Shown here piece by piece: positions 1-5,363 of a DNA stretch of 7,172 nt. This stretch comes from Candidatus Proendomicrobium guianensium (GTDB taxonomy: Bacteria; Elusimicrobiota; Endomicrobiia; Endomicrobiales; Endomicrobiaceae): NCBI GenBank assembly GCA_009785775.1, contig WQVR01000041.1:1-7172 (forward strand), in the 5' to 3' direction. A program made the translations under genes and the position numbers. The notes beneath the pieces are model-generated. The model saw nothing but the letters and a program-made list of their open reading frames with translations. It had not been told where the DNA came from and searched no databases. Numbering within the stretch: the stretch's first letter is position 1; each line of letters starts with the position of its first letter.

Positions 1-750
1 AAAATTATTCACCGCATACAAAGCTATATCTCGCTGTTTTTTACCGTCAGACGTTAACAACATGGAATTTCTCAAAGCGTGCCTGCAGTCTGGTTTTATT
101 TCAAGCGCTTTTATAAAAATTGTATACGCTTCTGCAAATCTACCTGCGCTCATAAGCGTACTGGCTTCGTACATATATTCTCTGTGTGGCGCTATACTCC
201 AACAAATATAATCTGATGTGAAAGTAAAATTGTCATCACTTTTACCGCCTAACACTCTGGATTCACAAATAAAACTTAAGTGTGAACGAATTAAACTTAA
301 CAGTCTGAATGTTTTAAAGTTATGCCAAAGCAAGCGAGCAAATCTACTTTGTGGGAAATTTCTTGCTATTACATCAGCATAATCATTAATACCAGCCATT
401 ACTATTACCACGTCAGGGTTAAACTTCTCAAGGTTTGAACGCAAATTTTTAGTTATATCACTAATGGTGGTTCCGGGTATGCCCGCGTCTATAACATTTA
501 CAGCTGCCTTACCATGTCTATCGTCAAACATCCTTTGCAATTGTACAGGATACTGCCTATAGGTAGTGCTTTCCCCTAAACACAATATTACCAAACCTTC
601 ATCACTTCTTTGCAACAAAAATTCCTGATGCACTCTGTGAGAACGTTTTACACCCGTACCCGCTAAACGCAAAGCAATCTCTAACAAGAAAAAAGCACTT
701 ATTATACCAACTATAACCAAAACAAAATATTTAATTATCGTTTTAAGCAT
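1..750 (-). CDS. Membrane-anchored SGNH/GDSL-type hydrolase with a TPR-like repeat (3' end beyond the window)
   Basis: The frame is open from an ATG at 748-750 to the window edge, giving 250 residues with no stop. Residues 5-30 form one hydrophobic helix after two lysines, which suggests an N-terminal membrane anchor with the rest outside the cytoplasm. The SGNH blocks follow in order: LCLGES at 56-61, with Ser61 as likely nucleophile and GES in place of the classic GDS; DAGIPG at 88-93 (oxyanion Gly); and MAGIND at 118-123 (Gly and Asn of block III). Residues 192-230 fit one TPR unit (AGRFAEAY, then KALEIKP). The C-terminal block with the catalytic Asp/His lies outside the window. The start is 4 bp after the metW stop and has no clear Shine-Dalgarno site, so translation probably depends on coupling to metW. 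Family-level assignment is firm. The substrate is unknown; an acyl or acetyl ester of a surface glycan is a guess. Confidence 0.82.
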   Translation of the reverse strand, partial: MLKTIIKYFVLVIVGIISAFFLLEIALRLAGTGVKRSHRVHQEFLLQRSDEGLVILCLGESTTYRQYPVQLQRMFDDRHGKAAVNVIDAGIPGTTISDITKNLRSNLEKFNPDVVIVMAGINDYADVIARNFPQSRFARLLWHNFKTFRLLSLIRSHLSFICESRVLGGKSDDNFTFTSDYICWSIAPHREYMYEASTLMSAGRFAEAYTIFIKALEIKPDCRHALRNSMLLTSDGKKQRDIALYAVNNF

Positions 751-754
751 AAGT

Positions 755-1354
755 TTATTTTGTTAAAACAAAAATTGCTTTTTTTGCAAAAAGATTAGGC
801 AAAAATTTTACTTCATTGTTGCCGTTTATAAAAAATTTAGCTTGTACTTTATAATTTTTTTTACGGATAAAAGCTTCAAAATCTTTAACGCTTAAAAACC
901 TTATATTCTCCGTTTCGTGCCAGCTTTGCGACATAGACTTTACAACAGGCGCCCGGCCTTCAAAAAAAAGCATAGCACGGGCTGAAATATGGGCAAAATT
1001 GGGAAAGCCTATAATAACATTACGCCCCACGCGGAACGCCTCGTCTATAACAAAACCTACGCGTTTAACCTGTTGCATGCTTTGGTTTAAAATTACATAG
1101 TCAAAACTTTCGTCAGGATAAACGTTAAGCCCGTTATCTATATCGCCGTGCATTACTGCAAGCCCTTTCTCTACGCATTGATAAATCGCTTCTTCTTTTA
1201 TTTCTACGCCTTGAATATTTACCTGATTTTTATTTTCAAGGTAAAGCATAATGTCGCCCGTACCGCAACCCAAATCTAAAACTTTAGCGCCACGCTGTAT
1301 TATGCGGGCTATTGTTAAGTATTCTAAAGACGCTTGCGCGGGTTTATTTTCCAT
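755..1354 (-). CDS. metW: MetW, methyltransferase-fold partner of homoserine O-acetyltransferase
   Basis: A class I SAM-methyltransferase-like protein of 199 residues, the normal MetW length. Counting from the chosen start, VLDLGCGTG (25-33) is motif I, an acidic Glu follows strand 2 at about 51, and HGDID (69-73) and FDYVILNQSMQQV (84-96) are the next motifs. The MetW signatures GFPNFAHISAR (116-126) and the WHETENIRF region (from 145) are present. In families studied, MetW binds MetX and supports its acetyltransferase activity; no methyl acceptor is established. It overlaps the 3' end of metX. Two in-frame starts exist. The ATG at 1354 has AAGAGA about 7 nt upstream and gives an 11 bp overlap. 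The ATG at 1375 would add seven residues but has only A/T-rich sequence before it. I prefer 1354; 1375 remains possible. Confidence 0.9.
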   Translation of the reverse strand: MENKPAQASLEYLTIARIIQRGAKVLDLGCGTGDIMLYLENKNQVNIQGVEIKEEAIYQCVEKGLAVMHGDIDNGLNVYPDESFDYVILNQSMQQVKRVGFVIDEAFRVGRNVIIGFPNFAHISARAMLFFEGRAPVVKSMSQSWHETENIRFLSVKDFEAFIRKKNYKVQAKFFINGNNEVKFLPNLFAKKAIFVLTK

Positions 1355-2471
1355 GCGATATCTCTTTATAAACATTATTTAAAAAATGTTTTACAAGCCT
1401 TGTCTGGTCTTCTACTTCCAACAAAAACGCGTCATGCCCGTAGGTAGATTTTACTTCGCAATATGTAACGGGCTGACCTTTCATTTTAAGTTCTTTAACT
1501 ATATTTTCAGACTGGTACGACGGGTAAAGCCAGTCTGAAGCAAAAGATATTACCAAAAATTTCACAAAGCCGTTTCTTATAAACGGCAGGTCTTGGGAAA
1601 CGTCAAAATAGTCCATCGCTTTTGTTATGTAAAGATAGGTATTTGCGTCGAACCGTTTTACAAAAGCGCCGCCCCTGTAACGAAGATAGCCTTCAACTTC
1701 AAAATCTGCGGTAAAGCTGAAACTGTATTCTTTGTCTTTAAGATTGCGTGAAAACTTTTCTTCCATAGAGCTATCAGACATATAAGTTATGTGCCCGACC
1801 ATTCTTGCTACCGCAAGCCCCCTTTCGGGCTTTGCTTCAACTTGATAATAGTTTCCGTTGTTCCAAGCAATGTCTGACATTATTGCCTGACGGCCTACCT
1901 CGTTAAAAGCTATTTGTTGTGGCGAATGTTTCATTGCCGCGGCTACCGGTATTACCGAGCAAATACTTTGAGGGTAAAGCGCCGCCCACTGTAGCGCCTG
2001 CATACCGCCCATAGACCCCCCTGCAACGCAGAGAAGTTTTTCAATACCCAAGGAGTCTATAAGTTTTTTTTGTGCGTTTACCATATCTTCTATGGTTATA
2101 ACGGGAAAATCCAGACCGTATGGTTTTTGAGTAGCGGGGTTTGTAGACGAAGGCCCCGTACTGCCGCGGCAGCCCCCCAAAACGTTTGAGCAGATAACAA
2201 AATATTTGTCAGTGTCGAAAGCTTTTCCGGGGCCTATCATATCGTCCCACCAGCCGGGCTTGTCTTCACCGGAATAAAAACCCGCGGCGTGGGAATCTCC
2301 CGTAAAAGCGTGGCATACTAAAACGGCATTGTTTTTTTCCTCAGACAAAACGCCGTATGTTTCATAAGCTATTGTTACAGGAGCGATAACTTTGCCCGAC
2401 TCTAAAACAAGCTTTTCAAAATTAAAGCCTTTAAGCTCTACATTGGTTAGTGTTTTGTTTTTGTTAGACAT
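1344..2471 (-). CDS. metX: Homoserine O-acetyltransferase MetX
   Basis: An alpha/beta-hydrolase-fold acyltransferase of 375 residues, full length for MetX. It moves an acetyl group from acetyl-CoA to L-homoserine in the cytoplasm, the committed step of methionine synthesis. Visible landmarks are CHAFTGDSHAAG (53-64), GGCRGSTGPSSTNP (99-112), the nucleophile elbow GGSMGGMQ (151-158) with Ser153, SDWLYP (312-317) with Asp313, and YGHDAF (344-349) with His346, so the Ser-Asp-His triad is complete. Acetyl rather than succinyl donor is inferred from family convention and from the neighbouring O-acetylhomoserine enzyme; some MetX-fold proteins use succinyl-CoA. The end overlaps metW, and metY lies just upstream in the same direction behind a terminator. 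No good Shine-Dalgarno site precedes the ATG, and a promoter-like sequence sits almost on top of the start. Confidence 0.96.
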   Translation of the reverse strand: MSNKNKTLTNVELKGFNFEKLVLESGKVIAPVTIAYETYGVLSEEKNNAVLVCHAFTGDSHAAGFYSGEDKPGWWDDMIGPGKAFDTDKYFVICSNVLGGCRGSTGPSSTNPATQKPYGLDFPVITIEDMVNAQKKLIDSLGIEKLLCVAGGSMGGMQALQWAALYPQSICSVIPVAAAMKHSPQQIAFNEVGRQAIMSDIAWNNGNYYQVEAKPERGLAVARMVGHITYMSDSSMEEKFSRNLKDKEYSFSFTADFEVEGYLRYRGGAFVKRFDANTYLYITKAMDYFDVSQDLPFIRNGFVKFLVISFASDWLYPSYQSENIVKELKMKGQPVTYCEVKSTYGHDAFLLEVEDQTRLVKHFLNNVYKEISHGK

Positions 2472-2477
2472 TTGTTC

Positions 2478-2506
2478 ATTTTACATTTATTTAACCACAT
2501 TCTCAA
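2478..2506 (-). promoter_or_regulatory. Candidate promoter for metX-metW, very close to the start codon
   Basis: On the minus strand TTGAGA (2501-2506) and TAAAAT (2478-2483) are separated by exactly 17 bp, each hexamer one base off consensus. Only six bases lie between the -10 box and the metX ATG, so transcription would begin at or next to the ATG and the message would be leaderless or nearly so. This agrees with the missing Shine-Dalgarno site. Chance matches are common in AT-rich DNA, so this is a candidate only. Confidence 0.45.
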
Positions 2507-2525
2507 TATGTTTCGCCCTATAATA

Positions 2526-2566
2526 ACAATGCCGCCTCAAGGCATTTTACTTTGAGGCGGCATTGT
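2526..2566 (-). terminator. Strong hairpin after metY, probable intrinsic terminator
   Basis: Arms 2526-2540 and 2552-2566 are perfectly complementary over 15 bp, with five consecutive G/C positions within each arm and an 11-base loop. On the minus strand the stem is followed by TATTATA, a weak U-tract. It lies 24 bp after the metY stop and separates metY from metX. The loop contains a second AATGCC that could pair with the GGCATT of the 3' arm, so a shorter alternative hairpin is possible. Confidence 0.75.
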
Positions 2567-2590
2567 CAGCAAAAGATTATCTCGAAAATA

Positions 2591-3868
2591 TTAACCAAAA
2601 GCCTGCGTTAAGTCTTCTATGATATCGTCTATATGCTCAATGCCTATAGAAAGCCTTACAAAGTCCGGCGTTACGCCGGTTAAAAGCTGTTCTTCGGGGC
2701 TTAGTTGCTGATGAGTTGTCGTAGCGGGGTGAACCGCTAGAGTTTTTGCGTCGCCCAAGTTTGCCAAGTGACTTATAAGCTCAAGCGAGTTTATAAATTT
2801 CTTTCCGGCTTCTGCGCCGCCTTTTATGCCAAAACCAAGTATGGCGCCGCCCGAGCCGTTTAAATATTTTTTCACTTTAGGGTATTCTTTGCTTGTTTCT
2901 AGCCCAGGATAGTTTACCCATTCGACATTTTTATGAGTTTGTAAAAATTTAGCTACCTTTAAAGCGTTTTCGCTATGACGTTGCATTCTTAAATGCAGGG
3001 TTTCAAGACCTTGCAAAAACATAAACGCGTTAAACGCAGGAAGTGCCGGCCCCATATCGCGAAGTAACGTAACGCGCGCTTTTATAATATATGCCGCCGC
3101 ACCCGCAACCTCTGTAAACTTTGCATTGTGGTAGCTTGGTTCGGGCTCTGATATAAGCGGAAACTTGCCGCTTGACCAGTTAAATTTACCCGAGTCCACA
3201 ATAACGCCGCCAAGGCTTGTGCCGTGCCCGCCGATAAATTTTGTTGCCGAGTAAACAACAATATCTGCGCCAAAATCTATGGGTCTAAAAATATAGGGCG
3301 CGACGGTATTGTCTACCACAAGCGGCAAACCATTATCGTGAGCTACTTTTGAAATTGCCTCTATATCAACAACATCCAGTTTAGGGTTGCCTATAGTTTC
3401 GGCATAAATCGCTTTTGTTTTGGGGGTGATTGCCTTTTTAAAGTTTTCAGGGTTTGACGAGTCTACAAACTTTACCGTAATGCCGAATTTTTTAAACGTG
3501 TTTTTTAATAACGAAAATGTGCCGCCGTAAATATTATCCGCCGAAACAATTTCGTCGCCGTTTTGAGCAATATTAAGCAATGCCAAAGTTATCGCGCTTT
3601 GACCGCTTGAAAGGGCAAGCGCGCCTACGCCGCCATCAAGTAATGCCATGCGTTTTTCAAAAACGTCTACCGTGGGATTCATTATGCGCGAATATATATT
3701 GCCCGACTCTTTTAAGGCAAATAAATTCGCGGCATGGTCTGAATCTTTAAACTGATAAGCTACTGTCTGGTAAATAGGCACAGCACACGCGCCTGTTGTC
3801 GGGTCGGGCGTTTGCCCGCCGTGCACTAAAATACTTTCCGGTTTTAATTTTTCGTCTACTTTACTCAT
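2591..3868 (-). CDS. metY: O-acetylhomoserine sulfhydrylase (thiol-lyase) MetY
   Basis: A PLP-dependent Cys/Met-metabolism enzyme (aspartate aminotransferase fold), 425 residues, full length. It joins O-acetylhomoserine and sulfide to make homocysteine in the cytoplasm, using the product of the neighbouring metX. Visible features: YSRIMNPT (59-66), where the Tyr and Arg typically contact the phosphate of PLP in the partner subunit; SSGQSA (87-92); Tyr114, which stacks on the cofactor; Asp186 in VVDNT; and the Schiff-base Lys210 in YSATKFIGGHG. The C-terminal LGDAKTLAVHPATTTHQQ region and VRLSIGIEHIDD (404-415, carboxylate-binding Arg405) favour the sulfhydrylase branch over cystathionine gamma-synthase. 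The start has a good AAAGGAG (3876-3882) 7 nt upstream. No convincing promoter or SAM riboswitch is visible in the 162 bp leader, so it may be read from the rrf2 promoter. A hairpin terminator follows. Confidence 0.96.
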   Translation of the reverse strand: MSKVDEKLKPESILVHGGQTPDPTTGACAVPIYQTVAYQFKDSDHAANLFALKESGNIYSRIMNPTVDVFEKRMALLDGGVGALALSSGQSAITLALLNIAQNGDEIVSADNIYGGTFSLLKNTFKKFGITVKFVDSSNPENFKKAITPKTKAIYAETIGNPKLDVVDIEAISKVAHDNGLPLVVDNTVAPYIFRPIDFGADIVVYSATKFIGGHGTSLGGVIVDSGKFNWSSGKFPLISEPEPSYHNAKFTEVAGAAAYIIKARVTLLRDMGPALPAFNAFMFLQGLETLHLRMQRHSENALKVAKFLQTHKNVEWVNYPGLETSKEYPKVKKYLNGSGGAILGFGIKGGAEAGKKFINSLELISHLANLGDAKTLAVHPATTTHQQLSPEEQLLTGVTPDFVRLSIGIEHIDDIIEDLTQAFG

Positions 3869-3939
3869 CTATTTTCTCCTTTGGCATAATGCCCTTTTTT
3901 AAAATTATCTTGTTTTATACTTTTTTAACGAAGGATTTT

Positions 3940-4015
3940 GATATTTTCACAACGCTTGCGACGCCGAAGTGTGCTTATAGCACACAAGGCGGAAGTTAAG
4001 GAAGTAAAAATTCAA
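3940..4015 (-). repeat. Small palindromic dispersed repeat, copy 1 (between rrf2 and metY)
   Basis: About 76 bp. Read on the minus strand it has a TTTTTACTTCC-type left end, a CTTCC block, a central hairpin (arms 3969-3975 and 3979-3985, 7 bp, 3-base loop) backed by CGCC/GGCG (3962-3965 with 3988-3991), then GCACACTTCG and TCGCA, ending near an AAAAT..C right end. The same ordered blocks occur in the copy at 5217-5294, with about two thirds of positions identical by eye. The terminal inverted repeats here are imperfect. The hairpin lacks a U-tract, so it is not an obvious terminator and rrf2 transcripts could read into metY. Confidence 0.6.
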
Positions 4016-4030
4016 AAGTCAAAGTTAAAA

Positions 4031-4471
4031 TTAAAATAATGCGGGTTTGTTTAGTTCTACCGAATCTTTTGCCAAATCACCGATTTTTATTTTTTGCAAA
4101 TATTCACTTACGGTACTTTCAAGCCCCGCCCACACTTTTGCCGTAGCGCAGTTACTGTAACGCTTACACATTCGCTCACCGCGGCTGGGGTTACATTCTT
4201 TAGGAACTATAGAACCTTCAAAATAATTAAAAATATCAGCAACGGAAATTTCTTGGGGCGCGCGCGCCAAAACAAAACCGCCCGAAGCGCCGCGCAAAGT
4301 TTTTACAAGCCCCGCCGTTTTTAAAGAGTTCATTATTTTTGCCAAATACTTTAACGGAATATTTTGCTTTAAAGAAATATCTTTCAAACTTAACGGTACG
4401 CCGCGATGATAGCAGGAAGCAAGCTCTACTGCGGCGCGGGTGCCATAACGCGTACGGGTTGAAAGTTTCAT
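4031..4471 (-). CDS. Rrf2/IscR-family transcriptional regulator with an Fe-S type cysteine set
   Basis: 146 residues, typical Rrf2 length. The N-terminal MKLSTRTRYG and the winged helix at about 1-70 (ISLKQNIPLKYLAKIMNSL recognition region, then the wing LRGASGGFVLAR) are characteristic. The C-terminal part carries Cys93, Cys102 and Cys108, spaced C-x8-C-x5-C, matching Rrf2 proteins that hold an Fe-S cluster; Cys20 lies in the helix domain. In E. coli IscR the His three residues after the last Cys is the fourth ligand; here that position is Ala111, so ligation must differ. The gene has a consensus promoter and AAGAGG (4479-4484) 7 nt before the ATG. It lies upstream of and codirectional with metY, so sulfur or cysteine control (CymR-like) is plausible, while IscR-like Fe-S control is equally open. 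Which of the two applies cannot be told. Confidence 0.9.
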   Translation of the reverse strand: MKLSTRTRYGTRAAVELASCYHRGVPLSLKDISLKQNIPLKYLAKIMNSLKTAGLVKTLRGASGGFVLARAPQEISVADIFNYFEGSIVPKECNPSRGERMCKRYSNCATAKVWAGLESTVSEYLQKIKIGDLAKDSVELNKPALF

Positions 4472-4505
4472 TTTTTAACCTCTTATTAAATTCTACTTTT
4501 ATGGT

Positions 4506-4534
4506 ATTATATAAATATTATTTTTAAATGTCAA
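4506..4534 (-). promoter_or_regulatory. Consensus promoter of the rrf2 regulator
   Basis: On the minus strand a perfect TTGACA (4529-4534) and a perfect TATAAT (4506-4511) are 17 bp apart. Transcription would start near 4499, giving a leader of about 28 nt that contains the AAGAGG ribosome site. A promoter this close to consensus would be strong unless repressed, which fits an autoregulated Rrf2 gene. Confidence 0.85.
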
Positions 4535-4559
4535 TATATATTTTCAAGTTATTTCAAAT

Positions 4560-4576
4560 ACTACTATTTTAGTAGT
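4560..4576. promoter_or_regulatory. Candidate operator dyad upstream of rrf2
   Basis: Perfect inverted repeat ACTACTA (4560-4566), TTT, TAGTAGT (4570-4576). It lies about 26 bp upstream of the rrf2 -35 box. The symmetry fits a dimeric regulator, but it does not clearly match a published Rrf2-family box, and no second copy was seen at metX, metY or cspA. Confidence 0.35.
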
Positions 4577-4832
4577 GTTTTGCTTTTGTGACTTAAAAAT
4601 AACATAGCAAAAAATTTAAATCTTTCACAAAGAATATACTATAATATATTAAACTTTTGCATTGCAATAAATTGCGCATTACAAATAACCGCGCTTTAGC
4701 AATAATATAATATATTAAATTTTGTATACTGCATTATAAAGCATGTTTTATTAAAATATTTTATTTGCAGTTACGTTCTTATAATTTATAAAAAATATTT
4801 TTTGTTTATGGTAATTTCGCAAAACTTAGCAC
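4577..4832. other. AT-rich intergenic spacer with a 14 bp direct repeat; no gene seen
   Basis: I see no credible gene, tRNA or terminator here. The stretch is very AT-rich and contains an exact 14 bp direct repeat (TATAATATATTAAA) at 4640-4653 and 4706-4719, 66 bp apart, each followed by a similar TTTTG then TGCA segment. The repeats contain -10-like hexamers, so stray or alternative promoters are possible. Otherwise it is spacer between the divergent rrf2 and cspA promoters. Confidence 0.5.
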
Positions 4833-4862
4833 TTGACATTTCAATAAACATTTTGCTAGATT
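4833..4862 (+). promoter_or_regulatory. Promoter of the cold-shock gene
   Basis: A perfect TTGACA (4833-4838) is followed after 18 bp by TAGATT (4857-4862), which is preceded by TGC, an extended -10 feature. Transcription would start around 4868, giving a leader of about 75 nt that begins just before the first leader hairpin. Confidence 0.75.
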
Positions 4863-4873
4863 ATAGGAGTAGC

Positions 4874-4916
4874 TAACAGGCTGCAAAGCCTGTTAAGAAA
4901 AACCCGCTTTAAGCGG
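4874..4916 (+). promoter_or_regulatory. Structured 5' leader of the cold-shock mRNA: two hairpins
   Basis: Hairpin 1 has perfect 9 bp arms (4874-4882 and 4887-4895) closed by a GCAA tetraloop of the stable GNRA class. Hairpin 2 has 5 bp G/C-rich arms (4904-4908 and 4912-4916) with a TTA loop. Both lie between the predicted transcription start and the ribosome site at 4924-4931. AGGAGTAGC occurs twice, before hairpin 1 (4865-4873) and at the true ribosome site. Cold-shock mRNAs often have structured leaders affecting stability or cold translation; that role here is inferred. Confidence 0.6.
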
Positions 4917-4942
4917 TGTATTAGAAAGGAGTAGCAATCAGC

Positions 4943-5146
4943 ATGGCACAAGGTAAAGTGAAGTGGTTTAACGACCAAAAAGGTTACGGTTTCATCTCTA
5001 ACGACGACGGTTCAGGCGATGTTTTTGCCCATTATTCGGCAATTCAGTCTGACGGTTTTAAGTCGCTTGCGGAAGGTGACGCTGTTGAGTTTGAAGTTGT
5101 AAACTCAGACAAAGGCCCTAAAGCTGCGAACATAAAAAAAGTATAA
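4943..5146 (+). CDS. Cold-shock domain protein (CspA family)
   Basis: A 67-residue single cold-shock domain (OB fold), the normal family length. GKVKWFNDQKGYGFI (4-18) contains the RNP1-type KGYGFI, and DVFAHYSAI (26-34) is the RNP2-type motif, with Ala-His-Tyr where VFVHFS is usual. Most aromatic residues that stack on nucleic acid are kept (Trp9, Phe10, Tyr15, Phe17, Phe28, His30, Tyr31). These proteins bind single-stranded RNA and DNA and melt structures in mRNA. The start is fixed by GAAAGGAG (4924-4931) 11 nt upstream. It is a single-gene unit with its own promoter, leader and terminator, and the only plus-strand gene here. Members of the family are not all cold-induced, so the exact csp paralogue cannot be named. 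Confidence 0.96.
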   Translation: MAQGKVKWFNDQKGYGFISNDDGSGDVFAHYSAIQSDGFKSLAEGDAVEFEVVNSDKGPKAANIKKV

Positions 5147-5162
5147 CTTTTTAACCGCACTA

Positions 5163-5196
5163 TAAAAACCCCTAAGCATATGCTTAGGGGTTTTTA
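5163..5196 (+). terminator. Perfectly palindromic intrinsic terminator after cspA
   Basis: A 34 bp perfect palindrome: T, five A, CCCC and TAAGCA on the left, mirrored on the right to a TTTTTA tract followed by TTTT. It begins 16 bp after the cspA stop. The A-tract on the left becomes a U-tract on the minus strand, so it could also stop thiE transcripts arriving from the other side. Confidence 0.92.
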
Positions 5197-5216
5197 TTTT
5201 CATTTTTACTTCGTCT

Positions 5217-5294
5217 TTGAAATTTTTACTTTCTTTGCTTCCAGCTCATGTGCACTTGCACACTTCGCTATCGCAGACGGCGTAAAAATTTCAA
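5217..5294 (+). repeat. Small palindromic dispersed repeat, copy 2, with perfect 13 bp terminal inverted repeats
   Basis: A 78 bp element bounded by a perfect 13 bp inverted repeat (5217-5229 and 5282-5294). It contains a central hairpin (arms 5249-5253 and 5258-5262). Its blocks TTTTTACTT, CTTCC, GTGC, GCACACTTCG and TCGCA occur in the same order in the minus-strand reading of 3940-4015. It lies between the convergent cspA and thiE genes. The structure resembles a REP or MITE-like repeat; no flanking target duplication is evident. Confidence 0.65.
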
Positions 5295-5325
5295 GTACTT
5301 CGCAAAAACATCTCCAACATATTTA

Positions 5326-5363
5326 TTGAAACTTTTACTTCCTTTGCTTTTTATTAAAAGTTT
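5326..5363 (+). repeat. Shortened copy of the small palindromic repeat at the 3' end of thiE
   Basis: The segment 5328-5349 differs from 5219-5240 at only two of 22 positions, both T to C. It is then closed by AAACTTTTA (5329-5337) pairing with TAAAAGTTT (5355-5363), so an inverted-repeat end is kept while the central hairpin is missing. Its right end abuts the thiE stop codon. It may be an internally deleted copy of the neighbouring element. Confidence 0.5.

Noticed and set aside
1..750. Horizontal transfer of the SGNH gene, suggested by codon use
   Set aside because: Its arginine codons are 13 AGA/AGG to 6 CGN, against about 8 to 10 in metX plus metY. The counts are too small, and lower expression would explain the difference.
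3962..3991. Hairpin after rrf2 as an intrinsic terminator
   Set aside because: The stem is good, but no U-tract follows on the minus strand and the hairpin is part of the repeat family.
3796..3999. Plus-strand reading frame running from inside metY into the upstream spacer
   Set aside because: Shadow of metY on the opposite strand; no ribosome site, and it ends inside the palindromic repeat.
3869..4030. Possible SAM riboswitch upstream of metY
   Set aside because: The 162 bp leader lacks the S-box core blocks and multi-helix layout, and much of it is the dispersed repeat. Only a short GGCA/TGCC hairpin next to the ribosome site was seen.
4577..4832. Small RNA or tRNA gene in the long spacer
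   Set aside because: No cloverleaf, T-loop motif or strong hairpin with a U-tract was found; the sequence is too AT-rich to support a call.
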